A stretch of 64,000 nt of DNA from Owenia fusiformis (GCA_903813345.2 CAIIXF020000009.1:22843759-22907758), one strand, 5' to 3'; shown: positions 48,501 through 57,339, numbered from the stretch's first letter. Program-made: numbers and translations. The notes: generated from the letters alone by a model not told the origin.

Positions 48501-51500
48501 ACCAACTATAAAACGCTTACCCCCCATAGTGTTATATATCAAAATGTACCTGTTCATATAGGGGTTCGATTGATCTACATCAAATTATAGGGAGTCAGGT
48601 TACTTTTTGAGATATCAGCGTCCATTTATTGTGACTCGCGTTTGCTACCACTTCCTCAATTCTGATATGATGGGCAAACGCGTATTAAACATGCTCACGT
48701 CGGAACTATTTTTGACCTACATCGCTATTTTCGTAATTCAAATGAAAGTTGAACTCCTCCTCTTTATTTTGATACCAAATCGTGGCATACTAGGTACCCT
48801 AGAAGCCAACTATGGCGCTATTTAGAACAAAACCACAAGTTTTTAAATGGACTATATAGGGGTCATACCTTTTGGCGGATGGATATGGAACCTCATACCA
48901 TAACTTCAATTAGAATATTATCTTATAATCCAGGGAATCAAAGTTACATCCACGCGATACCCTTAAAAAACAAATGCGCCACCTTTTTGCGACACGTCAG
49001 ACAACTCTGACGTACTGGAGATTGTGAGTTCGATTCCCATTGATGACATTACAATGTCAGTTTTACTTAGATATTCAAGAGTTCACTCATTGAATTTTAG
49101 AATGCAGTCCTGTACAATGTATGATGTTCTGTCAATATGGCTTCCAGACGGATGAAAATGGTTGTGAGATATGTAAATGTAAAGATAACCCATGCATGGT
49201 AAGGTGACTCTGAGAAGTTTAAAAATGTATTCCAAAAGTGAACTAAGATGTATGGTTACTAGCTTAATTATCGATATCATTCATCATGCCATGTCAATAT
49301 ACCAATTGAAAGGTGACAGAATCGGATTTGATGATTTGGCCTACTTGCGAAGCTTCTTTAATGATAAAGTTGCCTATTTAACCATTCCATCAACAGAGGA
49401 ATTGAAATGAATTGCAATTTTATTGAAAACAAATATTTTTGAACAGATGATTGGTGGCATGATGATTATAAAAATGGGCGTGGCACTTTAAGTCGGGTCA
49501 TGTTTTCAGTTTTAATCTCTTCTTGACTATACATGTTTACATTTACGTCTAATGTTTTGTTTTCTGTTATGCATTCTTGACCACGATTTAGCAAGGATGA
49601 TACAGTTATTCCGAGTGTCAGGGTATCATCAAACACTGGAATAGCGTCGAATTCTTTTGATCGTTTGATCGTTTGCTCAATCGATCGTTTTTCAAAGTAA
49701 CATACATTGGTAATATAACGGACTTTCGTCACAAAAGCGAGGGGCTAAATATATGAATTGCAACTTAATTTACAAAACAGATTCCAAATCGAAGAAACTT
49801 AATAAAACTAGACTATATTTTCTAGCTTTGTGCCAAATTATAATCTGCAACTTAACTTATCAGTGGTTTAATCCAGAAAATAAAAAACTCGTTACCAGGA
49901 AGTTCATCCATTTTGTTACATTGACGTTCCATCAAAGTGACTAGTTTTGGAACAGTGATAAAGTTAACTATTACAATGAAAATGATCGATTCAAGGGATT
50001 ATGAATGTCATGTCATGTGTATTTATTTCAGCCAAATCCTTGCCTCGATGACAAACCTTTTTGTTTGGTCAAAGACAGGAAGGCTGTTTGTCAAAGTAGG
50101 TGTAATTCGTGTAGGATGATCACGACCGTAAATCGATCTTAACATAAGGGGAAGTAGAATTTTTAAAGTCGAAGATTACCAGGCAGTTTGTTAAAGTACA
50201 TGTATGTGTAACTTCATCTGAACTGAAATGTTAAAGCGAGTGTATGAATAAATAAATTAATATTTACTTTTAGAATGCAGTCCTGTAATGTGTATGATGT
50301 TCTGTACGTATGGTTTCAAAATGAATGACAACGGTTGCCCAATCTGTTCATGTAAAGAGAGTCCATGTAAGGTAAAAAAAAACAATCGCCTTAATCATGC
50401 AGTGCCATTAGATGCCAAAAGAGGGAAAAACTAAGAGCATTACTAAATCCAGAAAAAAGAAACCCCATGCTCACAGGCCCTGTCATATAGAATAGCATGA
50501 TCTAACGCACAAGGACACACTCCCCATCCAGGAATTAATACCACGGTTTAAAACCAATAATCATCGGCCGTGTAATTCAATCTGAAGACATTACATATTG
50601 AAAAAAATAACTTACATAAATGCTTAAAATTACTACTCATACACTATCCGGTCTCAAGTTGTGAGACGGATAACGGTTGTGTCCAACCGCAACTATTGCC
50701 GAATTCCATAAACCTGTGGCTGGCCATCTAGACCAATGTATCGTCATACTTTTAACGCCTCTCCTGCCGACAGGCCAAGTGGGCCCTGTATCGTTAGGGT
50801 CTGGTACGCGAACGCCGCTCCTGTCAAATGGACCCTGTATCATTAGGGTCTGGTACGCGATCGCCGCTCCTGCCAAGTGGACATTGTATCATAAGGGTCT
50901 GGTACGCGAACACCGCTCCTGCCAAGTGGACCCTGTATTATTAGGGTCTGGTACGCGTCTTGTGTCCTCAGCGGTTAGGTTAGGGTTAGGGTTAATTCTT
51001 TTTTTTATTTGACACACAAGTTTGTCTTGTAAATGGAATTCTTTTTTTTTCTTTTTTGACATACATATATATGCATGGTCTTTTTGAGTGCAAGTTCTGG
51101 ATATACCGCTGTGCAAAATGAGTTTTTACGTTCAAAATCATTTCTGACGCAGTACAACATTGTTCTTACGGCGTCAGTCATTTTCAATGGCGTAAATGGC
51201 GGTCCAAAATGATTTTTAACGGCATACAAATTTTTTTTGACGGCGTTAAAAGTAATTCTTATAAAATTCGCATAAAAACGGAGTTAAAAGTAGATGTTAC
51301 GGCGTTAAAAGTATGACGATACATTGCTCCAGATGACCAGCCATATAAAACAATAATTGACGACAGGTCAGGAGCCGGGGCAATGATGGCTGGGTTTGAT
51401 CTGCATTCACATTAACATGAATAAAACGTTTCTTAACAGTGAGGGGTACGACGTCATTAAATAATTTATAAAAATATGTACATGTAGAGAAATGTAGTTT

Positions 51501-52784
51501 TGATTCACCAAGGTATTTTGCATGTTTTCACTAATCTTGTTGTTTATTCTAATTCTTTCAGGAAAAGACTTGTCCAACGGGAAATGTTTGTGAAGTTCAA
51601 AAGAGTGAATGCGACAAAGAACCTTGCCCTCTTGTTGCTACCTGTATAGGTAAGTCCAGTGGGAGATAGCTAGGTAAGTGTAGCATGCGTGACTGAAGTC
51701 TGTACTCCCTGTGTGCTGAAAGTGTTAAGGTATGTTTAGTCTGGGACATGCGTGTAATGGGAAAGTGTACACTATAGGTGTCTGAGGTGTATATGGTACA
51801 TATATTTTCACTCAGGATAAACTATATGGGGTGCCATGTTTACTATATTAAATTGAGTGATATTGATCGAAAAAAGATTGATTCAGTGTTGCTTCAAGAC
51901 CCTTGACCCCCCCCCCCCCTATCTCCTTTACTCCAGGTTGTGTTGAACAATTAGATAGGGGGAAGTTCACAGTCTTGAAGCGAGACTAAGATTGATTTTG
52001 CCATACCACGTTATACCTTTGCGTTCCCATCTTTTCAGTTGATCCCGCCTTACCATGCACAGACCCAGAAAAAGATGGAACTGGAAATGTTGTATTCTGT
52101 AACATTAGTAATGACTGCTCGGATGACTACAAATGTGACAAATCTGCCGGCGAAGATTTTGCCACATGTTGTCCGTTAAAACAATGTGAACATGGTGACA
52201 AAACGTACAATGACGGGGATGGAGTTCCCGCTACTGATGGTTGTAATAAATGTGTCTGTGCAAACGGTCTGGTTGCATGTACACGTATGATGTGTGTCGG
52301 TTGTAAACATAATGGGAAAACCTACAAAAACGGAGAAAGCTTCAATCGGGGAGACGGTTGTAACACGTGTAGTTGTTCGAATGGGATTGTTAGTTGCACG
52401 AGGATGTATTGTGCTCGTAAGTTAACCGTTTATAAGTTTTAGAGGTTTCTCTATCTTATCCAAACGGGCCGAAAATGTTAGCCACATATTAATCGTACTC
52501 GTCTAAGATTTAAAATCTGTTTAATCTTGAATATAAATAGTAGACTCCTTAGATCGTTTATCTTTTGTTTCTCAGACTGCTTGAAAGATGGTATCATGTA
52601 TCCTGTTGGTGAAAACGTGAAGGGAGATGGGATTTGCGATATATGCACGTGTATCAATGATCCTTTTGAGCCTTCTGGTACTAGAGTGGCGTGTGCAGTA
52701 ATCGATTGCCCACCATTAGACATGCTGGGATGTGACGATCCAATCACTGACCCTGACGAATGCTGTCCGTACTGTCCTCTTTAG
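30437..52784 (+). CDS. Secreted VWC/antistasin multidomain protein, 13 exons
   Basis: Secreted cysteine-rich protein. Antistasin modules are known as serine-protease inhibitors in leeches and other invertebrates, and VWC domains often bind BMP ligands or matrix; which applies here is inference. Exons: 30437-30507 (or 33691-33761), 35170-35300, 40278-40364, 41123-41262, 43907-43988, 45141-45241, 45766-45829, 49101-49198, 50032-50095, 50274-50371, 51562-51649, 52039-52416, 52576-52784 (TAG). All introns are GT..AG, and the sum is 1611 nt, 536 aa in one frame. Order: signal peptide 1-21; VWC 25-94; antistasin-like modules at about 97-143, 144-204, 205-258, 259-312; Cys-rich segment 313-341; lustrin-like module about 346-389 (ending CCPL); two VWC-like half-modules about 390-468; C-terminal VWC 469-536 (CCPYC). 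Most antistasin modules are encoded by an exon pair with phase 0 outside and phase 1 inside, which favours module duplication. Confidence 0.87.
30755..30848 (+). other. tRNA-Leu-like pseudogene or tRNA-derived repeat head
   Basis: A box A-like TGGCGGAGTGG and box B-like AGTTCGAGCC are present at tRNA spacing with a good T-arm stem (GTGAG/CTCAC), but the acceptor stem does not pair (3' side GAACTCC, 5' side GTTGAGT) and the anticodon arm is unclear. I take it as a degenerate tRNA or SINE head. It lies directly after the end of duplication copy A. Confidence 0.4.
30880..31150. repeat. GC-rich short-motif repeat zone (TGGGACT/CCATGGG)
   Basis: Many interspersed copies of TGGGACT, CCATGGGA, GATTTTGCCC and their reverse complements, giving local inverted repeats. 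A shorter zone of the same style follows copy B at about 33990-34085. It separates the two duplicated segments. The three overlapping ORFs here are low-complexity artefacts. Confidence 0.55.
32545..32700 (+). repeat. Dispersed repeat family ('TATGGAGGGGAG'), copy 2
   Basis: The counterpart of 29205-29392 within duplication copy B. Here it is longer toward the 5' side and matches the minus-strand copy at 60672-60860 from AAAGTCAAATTACG through GGAGGGGAGTG. It shows that A and B differ by loss or gain around this point. Confidence 0.75.
33691..33761 (+). CDS. Antistasin-like gene, first exon copy B (signal peptide)
   Basis: Encodes MRILLLMSVVVCVSTFHEANA then GL and two bases of the next codon; donor AAG|GTAAGT. 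It splices in frame to exon 2 at 35170. Compared with copy A there are two amino-acid changes (I to M in the signal peptide, Q to L after it). I give no preference from sequence on which copy is transcribed. Confidence 0.8.
34638..35143. mobile_element. Foldback element, 506 bp, TSD CTAAT
   Basis: Arms of about 200 bp are reverse complements; the ends are CACCGTTCCACAGCTGG and CCAGCTGTGGAACAGTG, and the 5-bp repeat CTAAT flanks both sides (34633-34637, 35144-35148). It lies 22-27 bases before the acceptor of antistasin exon 2, so the element ends inside the splice-acceptor region. The CTAAT repeat itself resembles a metazoan branch-point motif. Confidence 0.88.
35170..35300 (+). CDS. Antistasin-like gene exon 2: first half of VWC domain
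   Basis: Acceptor TTTTGAAG, donor AAAG|GTAAAC. Encodes CEYEGKIYHQGEKF and CNKCRCNKNDEITCTMRTC, the N-terminal part of a VWC fold; the rest is in exon 3, which supplies CCPVC. Confidence 0.85.
35338..37427. mobile_element. GTTC-rich foldback element, about 2.1 kb
   Basis: The left end begins CTATCACACCAAACTAGTTC; the right end is GAACTAGTTTGGTGTGATAG. A second inner right end lies at about 35743-35754. Both arms are rich in CGTTC/ACGTCC and their complements (for example CAGTTCAACCAAGGG at 35855 and its counterpart at 37132). The interior includes an 86-bp tandem duplication. No transposase was seen. It occupies the start of intron 2 of the antistasin-like gene. Confidence 0.65.
35872..36043 (+). 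repeat. 86-bp tandem duplication, two identical copies
   Basis: The sequence from ATCAATACCCGGTG to ATTATCCAAT is repeated back to back with no difference that I can see. Unusual GC-rich content (GCTGCGCGCGCACGC) compared with the flanks. Identity suggests a recent event. Confidence 0.85.
38090..38278 (-). CDS. Short ORF in the centre of the AAAGC-rich element
   Basis: ATG at 38278 starts a 62-aa acidic peptide (MAEQQDPEIPDGPEHDLSEEDM...) that later runs into the AAAGC-repeat arm. A TATA-like box (38334-38325) lies about 47-56 bases upstream. It could be the 5' end of a captured host gene or of a former transposase gene. I do not recognise it, and its translation is not supported beyond this arrangement. 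Confidence 0.4.
   Translation of the reverse strand: MAEQQDPEIPDGPEHDLSEEDMVFVARRDIACGNLSSVTKPSKAFQSLIKASQFVGKLESPS
38325..38334 (-). promoter_or_regulatory. TATA-like box before the 38278 ORF
   Basis: CTATATAAAG on the minus strand, at a spacing compatible with transcription starting about 20 bases before the ATG. Found only in the unpaired centre of the foldback element. Confidence 0.4.
39288..39970 (+). repeat. Tandem repeat, unit about 290-320 bp, about 2.2 copies
   Basis: Marked by GGTTCAAAAGCTCGCC and CAAAATGGCTGCCAT at about 39291, 39582 and 39904, with ATGTAAAGAGTAGTTGTATG and CAGTCAGTCCACA in between. Diverged copies. In intron 2 of the antistasin-like gene; ORFs here are repeat artefacts. 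Confidence 0.7.
40278..40364 (+). CDS. Antistasin-like gene exon 3: second half of VWC domain
   Basis: Acceptor CTGTTTTAG, donor CCAG|GTACGT. Encodes DCSKVPCPLLSC...KCCPVC, the C-terminal half of VWC, with the diagnostic CC-x-x-C end. Confidence 0.87.
41123..41262 (+). CDS. Antistasin-like gene exon 4: first antistasin-like module
   Basis: Acceptor TGAATCCAG, donor GAT|GTAAGA. Encodes VCSPVTCRMYCDFGFV...GCDICKCNKSPCD, which has the C-x3-C-x3-C-x2-G...GC-x2-C-x-C pattern of antistasin. Its leading CP-rich half is not in a separate exon, unlike modules 2-4. Confidence 0.87.
41424..41600 (+). repeat. Dispersed repeat shared with 21800-21980
   Basis: Same-orientation copy of the repeat described at 21800-21980, here within intron 4. 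About 90% similar by eye over the best part. Confidence 0.7.
43907..45241 (+). CDS. Antistasin-like gene exons 5 and 6: second module
   Basis: Exon 5 is 43907-43988 (VDPNPCPEDSDKPVCDVRQG...), exon 6 is 45141-45241 (CPPICAMYCQFGF...CPICSCREHPCAE). The exon pair is phase 0 outside and phase 1 inside, 183 nt. The intron between contains a TA-flanked inverted-repeat element. Confidence 0.87.
44023..45032. mobile_element. Inverted-repeat element with TA ends, about 1 kb
   Basis: The ends read TA|TGGGCAAATTTACG and CGTAAATTTGCCCA|TA. The arms match over about 200 bp (for example AATTGATATTT/AAATATCAATT). A second, inner inverted repeat (TTTTGTATTCTCCAACAC and complement) lies within. TA on both sides suggests a Tc1/mariner-type MITE. 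It lies in intron 5 of the antistasin-like gene. Confidence 0.7.
45766..45829 (+). CDS. Antistasin-like gene exon 7: start of third module
   Basis: Acceptor ATTTCAG, donor CAAA|GTAGGT. Encodes PNPCPDDKPFCLVKDRKAVCQ. Differs from exon 9 by a single base (Pro vs Leu), and the identity continues into both flanking introns. Confidence 0.87.
46118..46275. repeat. Hairpin element in intron 7
   Basis: GACCTTACCCTACGG is complemented (with a few mismatches) by CCGTAGGACAAGGTC, and an inner symmetric TGGGCGCCTCGAGCGCCCA lies near 46165. Similar in general plan to the GC-apex hairpin family at 57.8-59.2 kb, although off-centre. Confidence 0.55.
47168..48899. mobile_element. Two identical 472-bp direct repeats around a 788-bp spacer (LTR/TRIM-like)
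   Basis: 47168-47639 and 48428-48899 are identical as far as I can see by line-to-line comparison, offset 1260. Each unit begins TAAGGTATGAG and ends CTCATACC, so the unit's ends are inverted. The spacer has no recognisable protein. Two readings fit: a small terminal-repeat retrotransposon, or a tandem duplication of a 1260-bp unit. The identical 72-aa ORFs inside both repeats are probably not real genes. Confidence 0.7.
49101..49198 (+). CDS. Antistasin-like gene exon 8: rest of third module
   Basis: Acceptor TGAATTTTAG, donor ATG|GTAAGG. Encodes CSPVQCMMFCQYGFQ...GCEICKCKDNPCM. Diverged from exon 10 at roughly a quarter of positions, unlike the neighbouring exon pair 7/9. Confidence 0.87.
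50032..50095 (+). CDS. Antistasin-like gene exon 9: start of fourth module
   Basis: Acceptor TTTATTTCAG, donor CAAA|GTAGGT. Encodes PNPCLDDKPFCLVKDRKAVCQ, near-identical in DNA to exon 7, including about 60 bp of upstream intron and about 30 bp downstream. Confidence 0.87.
50274..50371 (+). CDS. Antistasin-like gene exon 10: rest of fourth module
   Basis: Acceptor ACTTTTAG, donor AAG|GTAAAA. Encodes CSPVMCMMFCTYGFK...GCPICSCKESPCK. Same length (98 nt) and phases as exon 8. Confidence 0.87.
50713..51347. mobile_element. Inverted-repeat element containing a 49-bp minisatellite
   Basis: The left end GGCTGGCCATCT...TATCGTCATACTTTTAACGCC is complemented at the right end (51301-51345). Near the left end, a 49-bp unit ending CTGGTACGCG recurs four times (CTGGTACG at 50801, 50850, 50899, 50948). 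The right half has spaced ACGGCGTTAAAAGTA motifs. A short TTAGGG-like run lies at 50975-50996. The 111-aa ORF over the minisatellite is an artefact. Confidence 0.7.
51562..51649 (+). CDS. Antistasin-like gene exon 11: cysteine-rich linker
   Basis: Acceptor TCTTTCAG, donor ATAG|GTAAGT. Encodes CPTGNVCEVQKSECDKEPCPLVATC, similar to the leading half of the antistasin modules but with no matching trailing exon; the next exon begins the lustrin-like part. Confidence 0.85.
52039..52416 (+). CDS. Antistasin-like gene exon 12: lustrin-like and two VWC-like modules
   Basis: Acceptor CTTTTCAG, donor GCTC|GTAAGT. Begins with a Cys-rich module ending CCPL that resembles lustrin/WAP-type repeats, followed by two half-VWC/pacifastin-like units (GCNKCVCANGLVACTRMMC and GCNTCSCSNGIVSCTRMYC). 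The two units are clearly internal duplicates within one exon. Confidence 0.85.
52576..52784 (+). CDS. Antistasin-like gene exon 13: C-terminal VWC domain and stop
   Basis: Acceptor TTTCTCAG. Encodes CLKDGIMYPVGENV...CDICTCIND...CAVIDCPPLDMLGC...CCPYCPL then TAG at 52782-52784. A complete VWC pattern with the closing CC-x-x-C. Confidence 0.88.
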
Positions 52785-52807
52785 AAAGAATGCACGTGCA
52801 GTACCTG

Positions 52808-53105
52808 AAATAACTTGAATCCACTCCATATTTGAAATGAATGAACTCTGTATCTGAAATCGAACCACTCTGTATTTGAAATAAATTTCCTCAGTATTTG
52901 AAATAAATGCTCACTGTTCATGAAATAAATCCAATTTGTATACGATATGAATCCCTCTGCCTATTATATGAAATAAACCTACTGGTTATATGAAATAAAT
53001 CCACTCTGTATATGAAATGAATCCAGTCTGAATATGAAATGAATCCAGTCTGAATATGAAATGAATCCATTCTGTATACGAAATAAATAAACTCTGTATA
53101 CACGG
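52808..53105 (+). repeat. 22-27-bp minisatellite with repeated AATAAA, presumed 3' UTR
   Basis: Units of the form 'TATATGAAATAAATCCACTCTG' recur about a dozen times, with period 22 where best preserved (52970-53070). At least six units contain AATAAA, so the array supplies multiple potential polyadenylation signals just 25-300 bases after the stop codon. Use as poly(A) sites is inference. Confidence 0.8.
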
Positions 53106-53107
53106 GT

Positions 53108-53250
53108 TGGTATCGAAAAATGTGTCCGCTGCGAAACATGCTAATTACATGATATAGGGACACAGTAACTCTGAAGGTATTTATGAGATCTGGATGTATG
53201 TTTTTTTTTATCTTTTTTTATGAAAAAATAATGTTTAAAGGGGACATGCC
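53108..53250 (+). mobile_element. Fragment related to the 18405-19234 foldback element
   Basis: TTGGTATCGAAAAATGTGTCCGCTG and downstream pieces resemble the outer end of the 18405-19234 element. Only one end is present, so it is truncated. Confidence 0.5.
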
Positions 53251-53639
53251 AGTAGGACGCCATTCTCTGACTTGGTCATTTTTCAAAAGTGTGAAAATAA
53301 AAAACTCACAAAAAGTTCTTAAAATATTCTGAATAACAACTTGAATGTATATATTTAATGAAGGCACAAACAAAATTCTGAAAATTAACAAGAAATGAGG
53401 CGTTTTGACATGCAAAAGATATATTTGACGTGATGAAGAAATAGATTTTTTGCAGTAACAAACCAATTACCTCTTGTAGAAATGAATCTCATATTTATTT
53501 CATCGCAAATATAGAACACAAAAATATTATAAAAAACAAGTTTCTATTAATTGCAGAAGTTAGCTTCCATGTCATGATTGAGTTTAGGTGTTATTTCTAG
53601 AGAAAAAAAGATAGTATTGTATATTGGTATGTATTTCAT

Positions 53640-53935
53640 ACCTACTGAGGTTCTAGGTACATAACGAGCGGGAATATATACTGTATCTAGCCAAGGCCCG
53701 GAGCGGGATGGATACACGCTGTATCCATCCCGGTCCCGCTCCTGAAATTTTTTTTCACAATTTTTTCAAATTTATTTTTCAAATTTTATTTTTCAAAATA
53801 TGAGTTATATGAGTTTGAAAATCTCAGAAACTTTAAAAACCACTTTATAACACCAAGAAAATGCGTATCTTAAGTATATTTTTGAATTTTGGAACTTTAT
53901 AAGGTATATGACGTACCTAGAACATCACAGTAGGA
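53640..53935. repeat. Palindromic element with GC-rich centre
   Basis: CCTACTGAGGTTCTAGGTAC is mirrored by GTACCTAGAACATCACAGTAGG. Inside, GAGCGGGATGGATACA... pairs with TGTATCCATCCCGGTCCCGCTC. No target duplication is clear. Similar in plan to the hairpins at 57.8-59.2 kb. Confidence 0.6.
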
Positions 53936-53939
53936 GGAC

Positions 53940-55440
53940 ACATTGCCTTAACCCATCAGTTTTATGACGTGCACATCCGCGTGGGACTATATCTTTACAG
54001 CGGGGATTTCAAGTTTTTGTCAGTGCAGACATAGAAAGTTGCGGTTCTCATACGCGCGCGTTTTTTAATATTTTCATTTGAAACTTGCAGGAACGGTGCT
54101 TTGAATCTAGCTCTCTACTCTTTGAAAACGTCATGTATAATCAATACAGTTGAACTATTTATTTTTTGTCGTGAAAATATTATTTTTTTAGTTTATTTTT
54201 ATTTTACAACTTTTTGGGAAAAAATGTAACAAATTTTTATTTCTTGTCATATTTATCCGATATTTTGTCATCATGAAATTCCAGATTCTTTTTAATGATG
54301 GTGCAAATTTCATAACAATTGATGACTTTTTATTATCAGTGTTATGTTTTCCAAAAACGGTGTACCACTGTGCATGTTTCTTTAATTGACGGCACATTTG
54401 CCTTTAATTGGGCGAACGTACAGGTCCCGACGCAATAAGCTTTATTTGATTTAATACACTCAAAAATAAAGTTTGCTATCAAATCGGAATGTTCATAAAA
54501 CATAAACCTTGCCTTTGTTTTCCCAATTCTAAAAGCAGGCCAAATAAACTATGATAATCGTTTGACTCTCGAGACTACAGAACTTGAACTTGAACATACT
54601 AAAATCGAAGTTATACCTATAGTTACGCTTCTAAAGTTAATTACATGTTTAACGGCCTGCTGAGTGAATGTATCTAATCAAATTTGTGACATACCCATAA
54701 GATCGTAGATCACAATTCTAAGTTTAAAATGTATTTTGGATTCGTAAGAAGTATTTCTGTTTTAAACTTACCTTTATTGCTGTCTGAAAAAGATCAATAT
54801 TCATAGACGGGGATGTTGAAACCTATATTTCCTTTGAATGACCTGCATTTGTACTACGAAATGATCCTGTGGAGAAAGGTTGATGAATTCCAAACAGCTA
54901 GTTCTAGCAAATCTACTAGTATAAGCTTACTTTCTAAAAGTATTTCAATGTTAAAAATATCAATTCAAATGTTTCATTTTTTTTAAATGATCTTGACTTC
55001 CCTTAACTTAAATGTGTGACTTATGAAGAATGATTTTTACCACATCAAACTTAAGACGTGAACTTGACAATTACTCGATACATGTTATAACGCGATTTTC
55101 TTTCATTTTCTACAAAAATGGTATGTTTTCGAACGGTCACGTATGTTAATCTATGACCGTGGTATGATTGAAAATGAAAGAACTGAACCAAGTATTGTCG
55201 ACTTGTTTGAATTGTAAGATTTATTTTGAATGATTTAATCTCTTCTTGAATTTTAAAACTTTTGTCCGAATTACATCTGCTATGGAATTAAAGTTCAAAT
55301 ATACCTCAGAATTGCTTACTGAATTAACCTAGCAATTAATTTGAAAATAATTCTTTACATAGGTTATATATCATAGATCATAGATATGTAAAAAATAAAA
55401 ATGTGTTTTGAAAGATGAATTGATAACAAACGTTTTCGCA
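53940..55440. other. Intergenic, no gene recognised
   Basis: AT-rich, with no conserved reading frame or clear repeat. A few palindromic short motifs only. Confidence 0.35.
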
Positions 55441-57335
55441 CACGTGCCATTTCCACTTTCAGCCCATTTAAAGCGCGAAATCCAGTATGACGTAATATAA
55501 CGAAAATGCGCAGATAATTGATATTTTTTATTTTAATTCAATTCAAATACCGTTCAGTTATGAACGTGTTTAAAGTTCTCATGTTAAAATGAATAAATAT
55601 GTGGAAAGGCAATGGTTTAAAGCTAATGAAAATGTCAAAATCATAATTCAGTTTTTAAAATAAGACATTGACATGCATTCACGCACACGTGACATTATCT
55701 CTTTTTGTGCGATTCAAACATAAAAATCTCATTACAGTTGTACATAAGAACCAATCTTAGCCATGCCTTTCTAATAGAAGGAACTAAATTTGAAACAAAA
55801 AATAATTCTGTGTAAAGATGATTCTCCATAGATATAATAAATGTCAAAAATGTCAAAAAATTTATCAAAAATAAATACTCACACGCTTTTAAGCACGCAT
55901 GACCTTTTCCAGTTTTGCTCATTTAATTTACCTTGAAAACCAAGGAGACCGAACGCAATTTCTAAATACAACCTTGATACGTGTACCAGGTCTATAATTG
56001 CATTTTCTCATGGAAGGAACCAATCAAAAATTATAAAAATAATTCTGCGTAGAGGTCATGCTTCACAAATAATATTAATGTCAAAAAATAAATTCATTTC
56101 TTCAAAATTAAATACTGACACACATTTACGCACACATGACCTTTTCCAGCTTTGCTTATTTCATCTACCTTGAAAACCAATGAGACTGGACGCAATTGCC
56201 AAATACTTCTTTGATACGCGTGCCAGGTCTATAATTGCATTTTCTCATGGAAGGAATCAAGCAAAAATTATAAAAATAATTCTGTGTTAAGGTGATGCTT
56301 AACAAATAATATCAATGTCAAAAAATTAATTCATTTCTTCAAAATTAAATACTGACACGCATTTACGCAGACATGACATTTTCCAGTTTTGCATATTTCA
56401 TTTACCTTGAAAACCAATGAGACTGGACGCAATTGGCAAATACTTCTTTGATACGCGTGCCAGGTCTATAATTGCATTTTCTCATGGAAGGAATCAAGCA
56501 AAAATTATAAAAATAATTCTATGTTAAGGTGATGCTTAACAAATAATATCAATGTCAAAAAATTAATTCATTTCTTCAAAATTAAATACTGACACGCATT
56601 TACGCACACATGACCTTTTCCAGTTTTGCTTATTTCATTTACCTTGAAAACCAATGAGACTGGACGCAATTGTCAAATATATACTTCTTTCATACGCGTG
56701 TCAGGTCTATAATTGCATTTTCTCATGGAAGGAATCAAGCAAAAATTATAAAAGTAATTCAATGTTGAGGTGATGCTTCACAAATAATATTAATGTCAAA
56801 ACTTTAATTCAATTCTTCAAATCCAAATATTGACACGCTTTTGCGCACACGTGACATTTTCTTCTTTTGCTCATTTCTTTTATCCTAAAAATCAGTGGGC
56901 CTAGATAAATTGTCCGATACTTCTTTAATACGTGTCAGGTCTAAAATTGCAGTTTATCATGAAAGAAATCGAACAATTATTATAAAAATAATTATGTGTA
57001 AAGGTGATGTTCTTCAGATTATATAAACATCAAAATTGTAATTCATTTATTGAAAGTTAAATATCCACATGCTTTTAGGCGCACACAACCTTTTCCCTTT
57101 CGTTCATTTTATCTATCTTTAAAATCAGTGAGCCTGAACTCATTGCTAAATACTTTTTGATACGAGTCAGCTCCAGGTCTAAAATTGCATTTCATCATGG
57201 AACAAATCGAGCAATCATTATGAAAATAATTCTGTGTAAAGGTGATGTTCCAAAGACAATATATATGTCAATTTGATAATTCAGTTACTCAAAATGAAAT
57301 ATCCACATGATTTTACGCACATATGATAATTTCCT
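55440..57335 (+). repeat. 237-bp tandem array, about 8-9 copies
   Basis: The landmark (C)ACATGACCTTTTCC and diverged forms occur at about 55443, 55691, 55901, 56138, 56375, 56612, 56852, 57088 and 57325, i.e. spacing of 237 in the middle (three exact 237 steps), then 240, 236 and 237. Other shared marks: AAAACCAATGAGACTGG, CAGGTCTATAATTGCATT, CTCATGGAAGGAA. Middle copies are closest to one another and edges more diverged, as expected if unequal exchange homogenises the centre. No ORF persists. Confidence 0.92.
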
Positions 57336-57339
57336 GAAT

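Noticed and set aside
47347-48825. Two identical 72-aa ORFs (47347-47565 and 48607-48825)
   Set aside because: They are identical only because they lie in the 472-bp direct repeats; no domain, no splice signals.
49005-49060. tRNA T-arm-like sequence (GTGAGTTCGATTCCCAT)
   Set aside because: No partner acceptor, D or anticodon arm at proper spacing.
50975-50996. Telomere-like TTAGGG run
   Set aside because: Only about two to three units; too short to be a telomeric or interstitial telomere block.
50677-51012. 111-aa ORF with internal peptide repeats
   Set aside because: A direct translation of the 49-bp minisatellite.
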